NCBI GenBank assembly: GCA_002633005.1 | Contig: NMRA01000061.1 | Span: forward strand, 175,909 to 197,973 | Source of the DNA: Phoronis australis | Taxonomy: Eukaryota; Phoronida; Phoronidae | Direction of reading: 5' to 3' | DNA: 22,065 bases | Shown here: one piece after another, positions 9,108 through 17,997 of the stretch | Position numbering within the stretch: position 1 is the stretch's first letter | Layout: each line of letters begins with the position of its first letter | The notes under the pieces: model-generated | Databases searched by the model: none | What the model saw: the letters and a program-made list of their open reading frames with translations, nothing else | What the model was told of the DNA's origin: nothing | Made by a program: the position numbers and the translations under genes

Positions 9108-9825
9108 ATGCATGACAAGGCTAAAAATTGTTCACAGTCCGCCATTTTTTTTCACGGTGTTGTAAAGCTAACCATGACTGCCGAGGTTACATCGACCAAT
9201 TCTAAAGCGCGTGCCACTGCGTGATACCTGCGTGCTGGCTAAGCCAACTAAGCTCGAAGCACTCGTCATTTAAGCGGATCTCGCCTAGCCCCTCGTGTAA
9301 AATACATGGGACGAAATTAGTAGGCCTACAGAAAATGACGACTGTATACCTACGCTTAAAAACAATTAAGTTTTCAATTGCTATTCGTTTTAACAATATA
9401 TTTTTCCTCATTGTGTAATATGTTATATTCTGGAGCTTGCGTTTAATCGAAACAAATTGATTATGGTACATTTTGGCCTTTTGGTTGGAAATTATAAGTT
9501 GCCTTATGGAGACTAATCACAACATACCTTTTGTAAATTCTTACGCTCTGCTCATACACAAGGCGGAAAATTTTTATATTAATAAAAACTTTATTTTCTG
9601 CCCTAGAAAGAAAATTCAAAGTTGTTAATTGCTTAGTTGTTCGCGAGAAATTTAGTTAAGCAGGCACATTTTCTAAATAAATTTTAGCTTTTTTTACCAA
9701 CAGTCGACAGGCACGTGGTTTTATGGCATAAGGAGGTGTCATTAAAGGATAACGGTACTTGACCAAGCAGCCCAAGCAGCTGGACTGAATTCTATGGGCT
9801 ATTGAGTTCGCATTAGCTAACTCCA

Positions 9826-9852
9826 ACCGTCGGAGGCTGGTCGTCCGACGGT
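9826..9852. repeat. perfect 9-bp hairpin
   Basis: ACCGTCGGA (9826-9834) pairs perfectly with TCCGACGGT (9844-9852) around a 9-base loop. It lies about 230 bases upstream of the SGNH coding exon. No function can be read from the sequence. Confidence 0.75.
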
Positions 9853-10027
9853 CAATTTTAAGCTGGGCAGGGTCCGTCATGTGATCCGTTGTTTCAGTTG
9901 TGAAATTGTTTTGAATGCAATGTGGACGTTGGTTGTGTAGGAAACAAGTACTACATCAATGAAAAGAGAAAACGCCTTCCATACACGGTCATACGTTGAC
10001 CTTGCAACGATCGAGATTTTAACTATA

Positions 10028-10041
10028 TTTCACTATTTCAG
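10028..10041 (+). promoter_or_regulatory. candidate splice acceptor before the SGNH coding exon
   Basis: tttcactatttcag ends in AG at 10040-10041, 41 bases before the ATG, with a pyrimidine-rich tract and no AG in the preceding dozen bases. It suggests a spliced non-coding leader exon upstream and a single coding exon. The start context ACAAAAATGA has A at -3. Confidence 0.45.
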
Positions 10042-10082
10042 AGTGAATGTAACACCAGAAGTAACAAGCGACGACTACAAAA

Positions 10083-11123
10083 ATGAATAGAAGAAAAACT
10101 GTAAAGTTTGTGATACCTATCTTAGTGATTACTGTGATGGTGTACTACAAGCCGAGGCTCATGTTGATGTTACCGTCACTGAGGAGCAGTTCGTCACAGG
10201 ACAATCAGTTGGCATTTAGTACGTGTAACACAATTGAACAAGCGACATCACGCGGACAGTGGATGAAAGAGCTTGATATCACAACAGTCTGGAAACCTCT
10301 TTTATGTGTTATGCCTAAAACTAACACATCTCGAATATTTTATCCGCTGACACGATTGGTGTTAGCTGGTGATTCAAACACCTACAGACTTACCCAACAC
10401 CTACTTGGAAAGTTTCATTGTGATGGTCGAGTGTTAAATTACAATGGTGGACGATGTTCTTTTGGCAAATATCTGCAGATTGAGAACTCCTTGAAATGGC
10501 AACCACCCAACGTCGGAAGCGAAGGACCTCTTGTCTACGGTTTAAAACATGGGGGTTGCACCGACTGCAGTGGTTGCACTGCATCGTGGAGAGAGTGCAG
10601 GAATGGTAGAAATATGACTGTAGAATACATACCAGTCGAATTTGCCAGGGGCGTTGTAGTACAATCCAAAAAGTATGCCACTACACAGGAGAATGCTGTT
10701 GATTATCTTGTCAGAACGGGACCTCCAACAGCTGTTGTATTTAACAGCGGTGTACACGACCTCTTATATTGTAACGTGAGTGCTTACACAGAAAATCTGC
10801 TTAGATATACCAAGATGTTGAAAACCAATTTTCCAGACGCTAAAGTTCTCTTCATTAACACCGCCTGTGTGGTCGAGAGTGACGTACCAACTCAATTTTA
10901 AAACGTAACAACAAACGACTTCATCGCTCAGTATAATGACGCAGCCAAAAAGGTTATGGTGGCTTTAAACGTAGATTATCTTGACAATTTCCAGGTGTGC
11001 AATACTTCATTCGTATACCAGAAATTGCGTCTCATTGGCGACCCAATCCATCTAGCACCTGGTTACTACAAGAAACTGACAGAGCTGTTGCAGATGCAAC
11101 TTCAAATGTGGTTCCCTGTTTAA
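10083..11123 (+). pseudogene. SGNH/PC-esterase-like type II membrane protein, interrupted by one in-frame stop
   Basis: Residues 9-22 are a hydrophobic signal-anchor after a basic N-terminus (MNRRKTVK), suggesting a Golgi type II membrane enzyme. C48 and GQW (58-60) resemble the N-terminal GxW block of PMR5/CASD1/NXPE-like proteins. LVLAGDSNTYRL (92-103) supplies the nucleophile Ser98 in GDS. A Cys-rich segment spans 156-173 (HGGCTDCSGC). NSGVHDL (221-227) resembles the GxHD/GxND block. A TAA at codon 273 (10899-10901) stops the frame. The same frame then runs on without indels to TAA 11121-11123 and contains LIGDPIHLAPGYY, with the C-terminal D320-x-x-H323 of this fold. Four N-glycosylation sequons lie before the stop (81, 177, 231) and at 274; a fifth is at 307. 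The start has A at -3, with a splice acceptor at 10040-10041. Expected activity is O-acylation or deacylation of a glycan; the substrate is unknown. The stop may be a nonsense mutation, an allele or a sequencing error. Confidence 0.8.
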
Positions 11124-11640
11124 TTTGATATTCTTTTGAATTGTTTGTCAAGCACATCTGAAGTGCCTTTAACTTAGAATTCTACAACTCCAACCAAGTC
11201 GATTTCCACTTGAATGGATGGCAAGGGAGGTAGGAAAACAGGCTCTCCAACGTCTTAATTTAGTTGACATGGGATGTCAATGACACAAAGTAATCTAACT
11301 GCTGACTGCAACAGGCAGTTGCTACACACTGGGGAACATGGCGTAGTGCTAACTGCATCTTGGAACATACATTGCGTGTGCCTCTTATGGAATTCTCATT
11401 TATATTCGAACGAGAATTGGTGAATGTGTTTAAGTGGTCATTGTTCGTTTGTTTTGATTTTACATTTGACCATAGATCTATAATTCGACACAAAATTTAA
11501 GTGAAGTTCGGAATAACAGGGGACTTTTACATGTACTTTCCATTGATTACCGATCGATTATCATCATATTATTGAAATGCAGCTCACATAGACGCTTAAG
11601 TTATGTTAGGTAACGTTGTCGTAGTATTGCCACGCTTGAA
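11124..11640. other. presumed 3' flank of the SGNH gene
   Basis: No AATAAA was found in the first 500 bases after the final stop, so the 3' end of the transcript cannot be placed. No other gene was recognised. The minus-strand open stretch at 11260-11493 has no family signature. Confidence 0.35.
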
Positions 11641-11886
11641 GTTTTTCTCTCCCTAATTTTGTGTTTTGTGCACTCGCTGGTTTCTGCACTTTAATTGCTA
11701 TCAAGCCAGAAAGACTTTGTTTTGTCGTGGTGGTGTTTGGTAAGTTAAGTCCCGTGCGTGTGCCTACATTCTGTTACTGCAAACTTTCGCTTGTCGCACT
11801 GTCATTACTGAAACAGTGGTCAGACATTTTTATATTCTTGACCTACATCGAGTGTGAAGCTACTGTTTCGTAATTAATCTCTCACC

Positions 11887-12740
11887 ATGCCGCTCAAACA
11901 CACTCCAACAGGTAGTAGGCCACAAACCAGGGGAATCACGTCTTATCTATTTCAAAAGGACCCATTTATCCCTGACATTTCTAACAGGGAGCTATTGAAA
12001 CGTTTGAATAATAAATTTGAGAACTTGAAATCAGAAGTATTTAAAGAACTAGATGCTCTACTACAATACTACTACGTATTACATGTAACTCGAGAGGAAA
12101 TTCGTCGTCGAAAAGGTGAAAAATCTTGAGTCTAAATTAGACGACCTGGAGAATCGATCAAGCGACGCGACAACTCGATCTTTCATCGCATACTGGAGAA
12201 GAATCACGAATCTGAGGAACAGTCCGTGTCCAAAGTTACCGACTTTTTGAAGGACTGCCTGGATTAATGGTGTCATAATCGAACGAGCTCACAGANTTTA
12301 CGAATTTGTGGCCACCTGTCGAAGACTTGCACCAGGGATATTAGCAGTAATAAGGTTTAGCGCGACGACGTATTTTGATAAAAATTTCATCTTTTACCAG
12401 TTGTTTACATGCAGACAGCCACGCATGCGCAATTCAATCACCACTAGTACAGCAGCGACACCGCGAGGAGAATTCTCCGAATAGCCCCATTGGCCGCAAA
12501 ACTGCAAACAAACACCGCCCGATCATCGCAAATATGAGGTTTAAAGATAAAGACAAGGTTCTACAGAATAAGAAGAACAATATAACTCTGATGTCTTTGT
12601 CACTCAAGTCTTCTCCACACCAGTGAAGAATTAGAAGACGAGGCGGCGTCTGTATGAAATCTCACGTGGTAAGAACTGGAAAAATGCAAAGATTAGGTAC
12701 GACAAATTAATATACCAAGATCGTGTTTATGTACACGTAC
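11887..12740 (+). pseudogene. LINE ORF1 protein remnant (coiled coil plus RRM-like domain)
   Basis: ORF1 proteins of L1/Tx1 elements bind their RNA as trimers. Here the ATG at 11887 opens an 80-codon frame with a heptad-like region (LLKRLNNKFENLKSEVFKEL). After a frame change come VKNLESKLDDLENRS (about 12112-12156) and RRDNSIFHR, where the family has LEDRLDDLENRSRRNN. SKVTDFLKDCL is followed, after a frame change, by INGVIIERAHR (about 12264-12296). RPIIANMRFKDKDKVLQNKK (about 12517-12576) and KIRYDKLIYQDRVYV (about 12690-12734) match the conserved C-terminal part. About 200 bases between IERAHR and RPIIA are longer than usual, so a small insertion is possible. One N at 12296 falls in the conserved block. 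Confidence 0.75.
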
Positions 12741-12764
12741 ATTCACAGTTTCCCTTTGGTATCT

Positions 12765-13190
12765 GTTTGGTGTTGTTACCCCCAGAGGGTTCAAGTTACT
12801 ATGTTGATGGTACAGGTTCACCAGGGAACAGCGGAATATTATTGTTGATAGAAGGATCACAAACTTGACTGATCGTTTCAGTGATTGTTAGTTGGCTATT
12901 GTGGGCGATCTCAATGTCACAACAGAGAATCTGGTAGACTTCATTTTAGATGATAGTCCAAAATATTTGCCTTGCCAGGACTGGTATGAAGCGGATACAT
13001 TTAGTTTGCCTAGGAATTCTAAGGACGAAGTTGTAAACAATTTCGGTAAAACTCTCATTGAGTTACATGTATGTCACGAACTTTAAAATGCATATTGTCA
13101 ACCGTCGTTTCCCCGGTGACACTAGAGGTGAGTTTACCTGTCTGTCGGGAGAGGCGGACGTAGTCTTGTGGACTATGCAATATTATCTAC
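12765..13190 (+). pseudogene. LINE ORF2 endonuclease fragment
   Basis: The endonuclease/exonuclease/phosphatase fold of LINEs nicks target DNA. LLPPEGSSYYVDG (about 12775-12815) corresponds to the usual Y.PPEGSP..., and IVGDLNV (about 12898-12918) to the catalytic GDFN block. DSPKYLPCQDWY and LPRNSKDEVVNNFGKTLIEL follow, as in Tx1/L1 enzymes. After a 1-base frame change comes IVNRRFPGDTRGEFTCLSG (about 13092-13148). A second frame change leads to SLVDYAILS, the VVDY block before the terminal SDH. The N-terminal half (with the first catalytic Glu) and the final SDH are not seen. No ATG opens the 12892 stretch. The copy is a non-functional fragment. Confidence 0.72.
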
Positions 13191-13274
13191 ATTGAACTAG
13201 ACCGTATTTATCCACCTTGGCTGAGTCGCGCTCGGCTCACGATCAAAGGGATGCCGCTGTCACGTAAATTTTTT

Positions 13275-13382
13275 CCCCGTGAAATTTCTTCCCACTCCGA
13301 CACTGTTGCGCGTGCGCGGTGTTGAGGGGAAGTTATTTTATGTCTAAGGCATAAAATAACTTCCCCCGTGAAATTTCTTCCC
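13275..13382. repeat. 17-bp perfect hairpin next to a 19-bp direct repeat
   Basis: GGGGAAGTTATTTTATG (13326-13342) pairs perfectly with CATAAAATAACTTCCCC (13350-13366) around a 7-base loop. The direct repeat CCCCGTGAAATTTCTTCCC occurs at 13275-13293 and 13364-13382, so the hairpin lies between its two copies and its right arm overlaps the second. This looks like a small palindromic insertion or a rearranged transposon end. Confidence 0.85.
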
Positions 13383-13664
13383 TACGAAGACAGCAAAGCA
13401 CAGCTGTAAAATAAGCCTAAAAATAGAAGTTCACTACGTGTGTGATAATTTAACCATTTTGGTCAACTGTCATTGTTATGTTAGACATTGATAAATGAAT
13501 TGTAATTAGATTTACTTCATATACATGTATGGAGTCGCCGGTCAGTCAAAGGCTTGCGCACATATGGCCTATACTTTGCGAGTTGTGATCATGTTTTTGT
13601 TTGTTTTATTGTACTCTGTAAATTGCATTATGAGCTAATATTACTTATGTTAATAAACCTGACA

Positions 13665-13701
13665 CTCTCTGTGTCGCTCTTTCTCTCTCTCTTTCTCTCT
13701 A
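13665..13701. repeat. CT-rich microsatellite
   Basis: Imperfect (CT)n/(TCTT)n tract directly after an AATAAA at 13652-13657. This is a typical position for a microsatellite seeded at a retrotransposon 3' end. Confidence 0.8.
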
Positions 13702-15289
13702 CTTGGGAGGAGGAATCCCGTACCTAGGTAGGATCGTGCCCGGGGTTTTCCTGCATTCGGACCGGGGAGACCTCTGTTTAAAGCAAATTAGTAAAAATCT
13801 CTTTCAAAAAAGTGGCATACTGTAGACTATATACTTATAGTTGATTCATAAGATTAGGCCCGTCGCTGTGAAGACGCTCTTCGTCGCCGGACTCCGATCC
13901 AAGTGTTTTTTTGCTTGTACTGAATTTCCTTCAAGAATATGTCAAAAATACTCGTATGGGTAAAAACACTCGGTTGGGTATATTCCCAGCAAGGCAATAA
14001 CGTTTGTTGTAGTACGTAATAAGTTAAAATAATCGACGCACACCTGTTCTGACCGAAGGCGATGATCCCGAAGAATGAGGTGTCCTGTGTGAAATACCGT
14101 TCCTACATCATCAGGCGCAGCTTTCAGAAAAGTCTTACAAAAATGCCATGGTGTTGTTCTACACTAAAAGAAAACACAGAAATTTTGTCCAGAAAATTCA
14201 GTTCATAAGATTCGGAAAAAAGAATGTTCAAAATCGGGGTAGCAAAGCTCCAGTACAGCGAAATAATTAGAGAGAATCAGGAAAAGTATTAAAAACTCTA
14301 GGAACATTTTACAAAATCACACGCCGTGGGAAAATGGCCCATCACAGCTACAATTGGTAAACATTGTAGTAACATATTTACACTTTCTTGCTAAGGAAAA
14401 TGAATTCGCCAAGGACAACATTTCATATTAAAAATCTTTGAAAGCGCCCTGAGCGCGTTGAGAGTTCCGAAAATGAAGTCTGAGATCAATCCTTGATAAA
14501 CAAGACTATTTTTAAAGTCTGTTATATTCCATAGTGTTGTATATCAAGGAACTTGCAAATATATATGTAGTAGGAATTACTTTATGCGGGAACAAGACAA
14601 ACGAGTATCCTGCGTGAATTGAAATATGGTGCTTATCAAACCATATAACAAACAGTTATCAATTCGTAGGCCTATCAAAAATGTCTTGACAATTCGCAAA
14701 CACTAAAAATGTCGGAAAAAATTATTTCTTGACCAAAGAATTTGAAAGCCTTGGTATCTTTAGCAAAACTTCAGAATTTGGTACCCTATTTTTAATTGAA
14801 CGTTTTTGCAAAATCGCTTATAACGTCAAACTGAAAGACTGGAACAACGAAGGCATAGGGACCTACTCTTTATGTATATACGGGTGTGTGTGAGAGTGTA
14901 TATTTAAACAATGCACTATTACAGACCCCTAAATTAGTGATATTCCATCGATTTTGGCTTAATATTTAATGTTTTCCACTTATTTTCGGGTTACCAATCC
15001 AGTTTAAACATGTCCTTCAAGGAATTATCTCAGTGCATTGTAAAGATAACTAATTTTTCTATAGCTCAGAATTCTTTGTAGGCCCATAAACGAAATGGAC
15101 CTTACCTAGAAATGTTGTGAAGTTGAAGAATTACTACCCCCTCATTTTTTGTGTGGAGGTTAACTTTATTCGCCAAAGAATCCCAATCAAAAGTTTTTAT
15201 GACCTATAAGTTTACTGGTTAGCAGTGAAACATGCTGAGACAAGTTTTCATTTATTGAGAAGTCAGTAAATATTTTACAAGAAAACAGG
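13702..15289. other. no supported gene
   Basis: No coding region of any length with a family signature was found on either strand. The sequence is AT-rich. One TAGGCCTA octamer lies at 14667-14674. It may be ancient repeat or intron; nothing more can be said. Confidence 0.4.
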
Positions 15290-15641
15290 TGTTCTATAAC
15301 TTGATAAAATATGAAACCCAAAAACCTAGCATAAATGGAGCCACAGCTAGAATTCGTAAACATTTTTGTACAAACTTAGACCAAAATCGCTTTCAAAATC
15401 TTCAATTTTTAGAGCTCATCTACAGTACATATTCATCATGTCTAATGAAAGTCTTGAAGACAAAAACACCTGCTCTTTAACTTGGTTAACTGTTAGAAGC
15501 AAAAAGCTAACATAACTAGGGCCATTAATGAAATTCGCACAAATTTTACTACATATTCAAACCAAAATCGCTTTCAAAATTTACAATTTTTGCAGCACAT
15601 CTGCAAACGTTGGTACATTACATATTCATCATGTCTAGTGA
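15290..15641. repeat. diverged tandem duplication, period 181 bases
   Basis: Copy 1 (15290-15470) and copy 2 (15471-15641) align along their length. Exact shared blocks include ACCAAAATCGCTTTCAAAAT (15380-15399 and 15561-15580, spacing 181) and TACATATTCATCATGTCTA (15426-15444 and 15619-15637, spacing 193 because of a small insertion). Weaker similarity upstream (about 15240-15289) hints at a decayed third copy. It may be a piece of satellite or the inside of an element. One N lies at 15642. The 63-codon open stretch over copy 1 is not called as a gene. Confidence 0.75.
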
Positions 15642-15980
15642 NCCTGTTAAATTGTGATCCAGGGGATGTGGCTGACTGCTGAAACGAAAGTACTACCTCT
15701 ACCACTACACCTGTACACCCCATGTATAATATATAATCAGCTATTGATACAAGACAAATGCAGCATGACCAAAGCATTCGCCCAGACAAAAATCATATAA
15801 ATTGACCAAATTAAAGTGTATAATTGTCTATATCCTGACAATATATGTAATTGAGAGTGTTCACAGTGTCCAAAATGAATTAGGCATACCCAAAACTATA
15901 ACATTTGACCCCAAGATCGCTAAAATCGGTTGGGTAGATACTGATTTACAAGGAAAATCATTATCACGAACACTGGACGG

Positions 15981-16030
15981 CGGCCATCTTGAAAAATGGC
16001 CGCCATCTTGAAAAATGGCCGCCATCTTGG
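15981..16030. repeat. tandem YY1-type sites, 19-bp unit, about 2.6 copies
   Basis: The units CGGCCATCTTGAAAAATGG (15981-15999), CCGCCATCTTGAAAAATGG (16000-16018) and CCGCCATCTTGG (16019-16030) repeat the YY1 consensus GCCGCCATCTTG. Flanking sequence up to about 16150 (ending ...ATTTGCACTTATCTGCCC) has the look of a dispersed repeat, which I infer only from style. The array lies just upstream of the second gypsy fragment. Confidence 0.85.
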
Positions 16031-16233
16031 ATTTTCAGGTGGCTAGTCGGACAGATTTCTTAAGTATGCTATTATGAGTCATCATGGAAAATTTGGTGCT
16101 TGTATCATCATTTGCACAATTCTGGTGCATATTTGCACTTATCTGCCCAGCTAAACCCCAAGTACATCATTTAGCGATTCCAATCGGCCAATTTCACGTC
16201 ACAGTACTGGTTTCCTCCTACTAATTTCCCAGA

Positions 16234-16428
16234 ATGCAGAGTTTTGATGCGATGGATAAGCAGCAGTCAGATTGGGACCTCTTCATTCCACAGATAGCCT
16301 GTGCCCTACGATCATGTGTTAATCGGAATACTTGTTTTAGTCCCAATTATCTAATGTTAGGACGTGAAATTGTGTTGCCACCAGAGTTAGTTTATCCAGT
16401 CCCTAGAGAGGGAGCAACATTCAATTGA
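16234..16428 (+). pseudogene. pol: gypsy integrase catalytic-core C-terminal remnant
   Basis: Sixty-four codons with DWDLFIPQIACALRSCVNRN and CFSPNYLMLGREIVLPPEL. These correspond to the region after the catalytic glutamate in gypsy integrases (usual form DWD..LP....AYRSS.H.STG.SP..LM.GRE..LP.DL). The DDE residues themselves are upstream of the fragment and missing. A TGA at 16426-16428 ends the frame; similarity resumes in another frame from about 16472. Confidence 0.8.
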
Positions 16429-16644
16429 TAGTTATTTGGCCAGTTTGGTTGTAGCAAGTGAAATAACACGAGACGGCGAGAGAAACCTTACAAGTTTCCC
16501 AGAAACACATGAAGCGGACTTATGATGTTAAATTATAAAAGCTAAGCTATTCAGTCGGTCAACCAGTGTTGATTTTGGATTCAGCCACTGTTAAGGGAGT
16601 TTGCAAAAAAACTGACTTCTCCTTGGAAAGGACCCGCAATCATT

Positions 16645-16968
16645 TTGCAAAAATTGTCGGACTATTTATATAGGGTTAAAACCCACAGCAGCATTACAGT
16701 AGTGAATCACGATAGGCTCACGGCCTGTAAGTTTAGACAATTACCAGGATGGATGGAAAACCACATGCAGGATCCACAATTATTGCGGGAAGTAATCAAG
16801 GATAAAGGCAAGTTTTATTGGATATGCCGAAGACCTTACGATGGTGGGAGTATGATTGAGTGTAGTGGTTGCAAAGACTGGTTCCACGCCGTCTGTGTAG
16901 ATTTGAATGATGACCGAATGGCTTGTTTTGCAAACATCGATTATTATTGCCCCTTGTGCTCACACTGA
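16645..16968 (+). pseudogene. integrase GPY/F module fused to a PHD finger
   Basis: The frame is open from about 16611, before the GPY/F-like block TSPWKGPAII, and no ATG is needed. After SDYLYRV and NHDRLTACKFRQLPGW, typical of gypsy integrase C-termini, comes a linker of about 25 residues. A C-terminal PHD finger follows (about 16817-16965): WICRRPYDGGSMIECSGCKDWFHAVCV and YYCPLC. PHD fingers bind histone H3 tails, so the expected role would be chromatin targeting of integration, analogous to integrase chromodomains. The usual first zinc ligand (YCIC) is Trp here (YWIC, codon TGG), a one-base change from TGC or TGT. The finger probably no longer folds. Stop is TGA at 16966-16968. Confidence 0.78.
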
Positions 16969-17823
16969 GGATAGTAAGTTTGTTTTTCAGCCAAGTGTTC
17001 AGACCCAGGTCATTGACCTTTTAGCTGACGTGAGAGCTGGTGTTAAAAATCTCCCTACTCCGGAGGAGTTAATCTCATTATTCATGAGGGGGGACCTTAC
17101 GTAAGGTACCGAGCAAGTGAGGGCTCGCCGTTTCCTCCTCTTGGAGCTATTCAAAGAAGCGACCCGAAGGGGATTGAGCACAACTATGTGTCCAAGCTAA
17201 GAAGAGTCTCTGTGACCCTGGTGGGACCAGAATGGACGGAGGGAGAACTGGTTGACGTATCCTATGCTCGATCTCTACTGGTAGATGCAGGCTTGGCTGC
17301 TCCCCAGGTAGTGAGAGTTATCTTACCCTCTTCGCCACCTAGCCAGTCCGCTGCAGCTGAGAAAGGTGAAAAGGAGTTGGACTCTTCGTCAGTGATGCTG
17401 TATTCTCGGACGAGTACCCTGAGACAAAAGGTCCAGAAATTGAAGGCCCCAGAAGAAAATCCACAAAAGTAGTTCCATAGGTGGCTTATCAGCCAATTAT
17501 TCACGCATGCTGACTCACAATAGAAGCCTGATCAGGGTGAAGGTGGATAAATGCGGTGTAATTCCTACAGTTTCTTGTGGTAGTGGATGTGTTCACGACA
17601 TGAATGGGATGAATTTTATCATCTACCAGTTATTTGTAAGTTCAAGGGTCGTTGTAGGTCAGATATCAATCCTCCTATGGTTCCATTGTTACACTCGCAT
17701 AGCCGGATTCAGTGGATGAGCTCTAATGCACAGGCATTCTCTCGGTTTTTTTCAACTTGTGGTGAGGATTGTGCGGCGGCCGGTTACCGAACTTTGGGTA
17801 CTGAATGGGTTCTGCTATGTTGA
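16969..17823 (+). other. coding-like but unrecognised sequence after the PHD finger
   Basis: Three consecutive open stretches in changing frames look protein-like. One has SVQTQVIDLLADVRAGVKN and PTPEELISLFMRG (to 17104). A G6 run (17088-17093) precedes a frame change into a stretch open to 17472 that contains RVSVTLVGPEWTEGELVDV and a polar tail. A third (17587-17823) has MCSRHEWDEFYHLPVICKF and several cysteines and histidines. No family was recognised. They may be a downstream part or extra ORF of the gypsy-PHD element, or a separate gene remnant. An AATAAA lies at about 17965. Confidence 0.35.
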
Positions 17824-17997
17824 AAAAGGGCTTAAAAGGCTAACAAAATGTCGTGTACATGTAGGCCTACGTATCCCCAAGTGAAATTCAGAAACACAAA
17901 TGATTGCAAATGAAATTATTGTATTTTTAATAACAAACTGGTGCTTATTATCATTAAAGAAAAATAAATGGTCATACATGTGATGCAGAAACAGTGA

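Larger units (their letters stand above)
9113..10041. other. intergenic / presumed 5' intron of the SGNH gene
   Basis: No gene supported. A YY1-like core TCCGCCATTTT lies at 9138-9148. The palindrome GTAGGCCTAC is at 9320-9329 and a perfect hairpin is at 9826-9852. A minus-strand open stretch at 9656-9880 (74 codons) has no family signature. The right end, tttcactatttcag at about 10028-10041, is a good splice acceptor, so part of this segment is probably an intron upstream of the SGNH coding exon. Confidence 0.35.
11640..13660 (+). mobile_element. degraded L1/Tx1-type LINE with most of ORF2 missing
   Basis: The order is a T-rich probable 5' UTR (about 11640-11886), ORF1 (11887-about 12740), then a fragment of the ORF2 apurinic-type endonuclease (about 12765-13190). 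Reverse transcriptase is absent. A possible 3' end follows, with AATAAA at 13652-13657 next to a CT microsatellite. ORF1 and endonuclease similarity is clear. Assigning 13200-13660 to the same element is inference. Frameshifts and stops are scattered throughout, so the copy is dead. The hairpin at 13326-13366 may mark a later insertion. Confidence 0.7.
16220..16970 (+). mobile_element. second Ty3/gypsy fragment: integrase C-terminus with PHD finger
   Basis: The fragment begins inside the integrase, at the QSDWDLFIPQIACALRS block (about 16264-16314), and continues through SCVNRNTCFSPNYLMLGRE, the typical STGFSP..LM.GRE signature of metazoan gypsy integrases. A further frame holds TARETLQVSQKHMKRTYD (about 16472-16526) and SVGQPVLILD. 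After an A7 run at 16604-16610 comes the GPY/F-type module TSPWKGPAIIL, then VVNHDRLTACKFRQLPGW and a PHD finger. Gag, RT and the integrase catalytic DDE residues are absent. Its orientation and sequence differ from the minus-strand gypsy copy, so it is a different insertion. Confidence 0.8.

Noticed and set aside
13326-13366. microRNA precursor
   Set aside because: A perfect 17-bp stem is too short and too regular for an animal pre-miRNA and sits in repeat-derived sequence.
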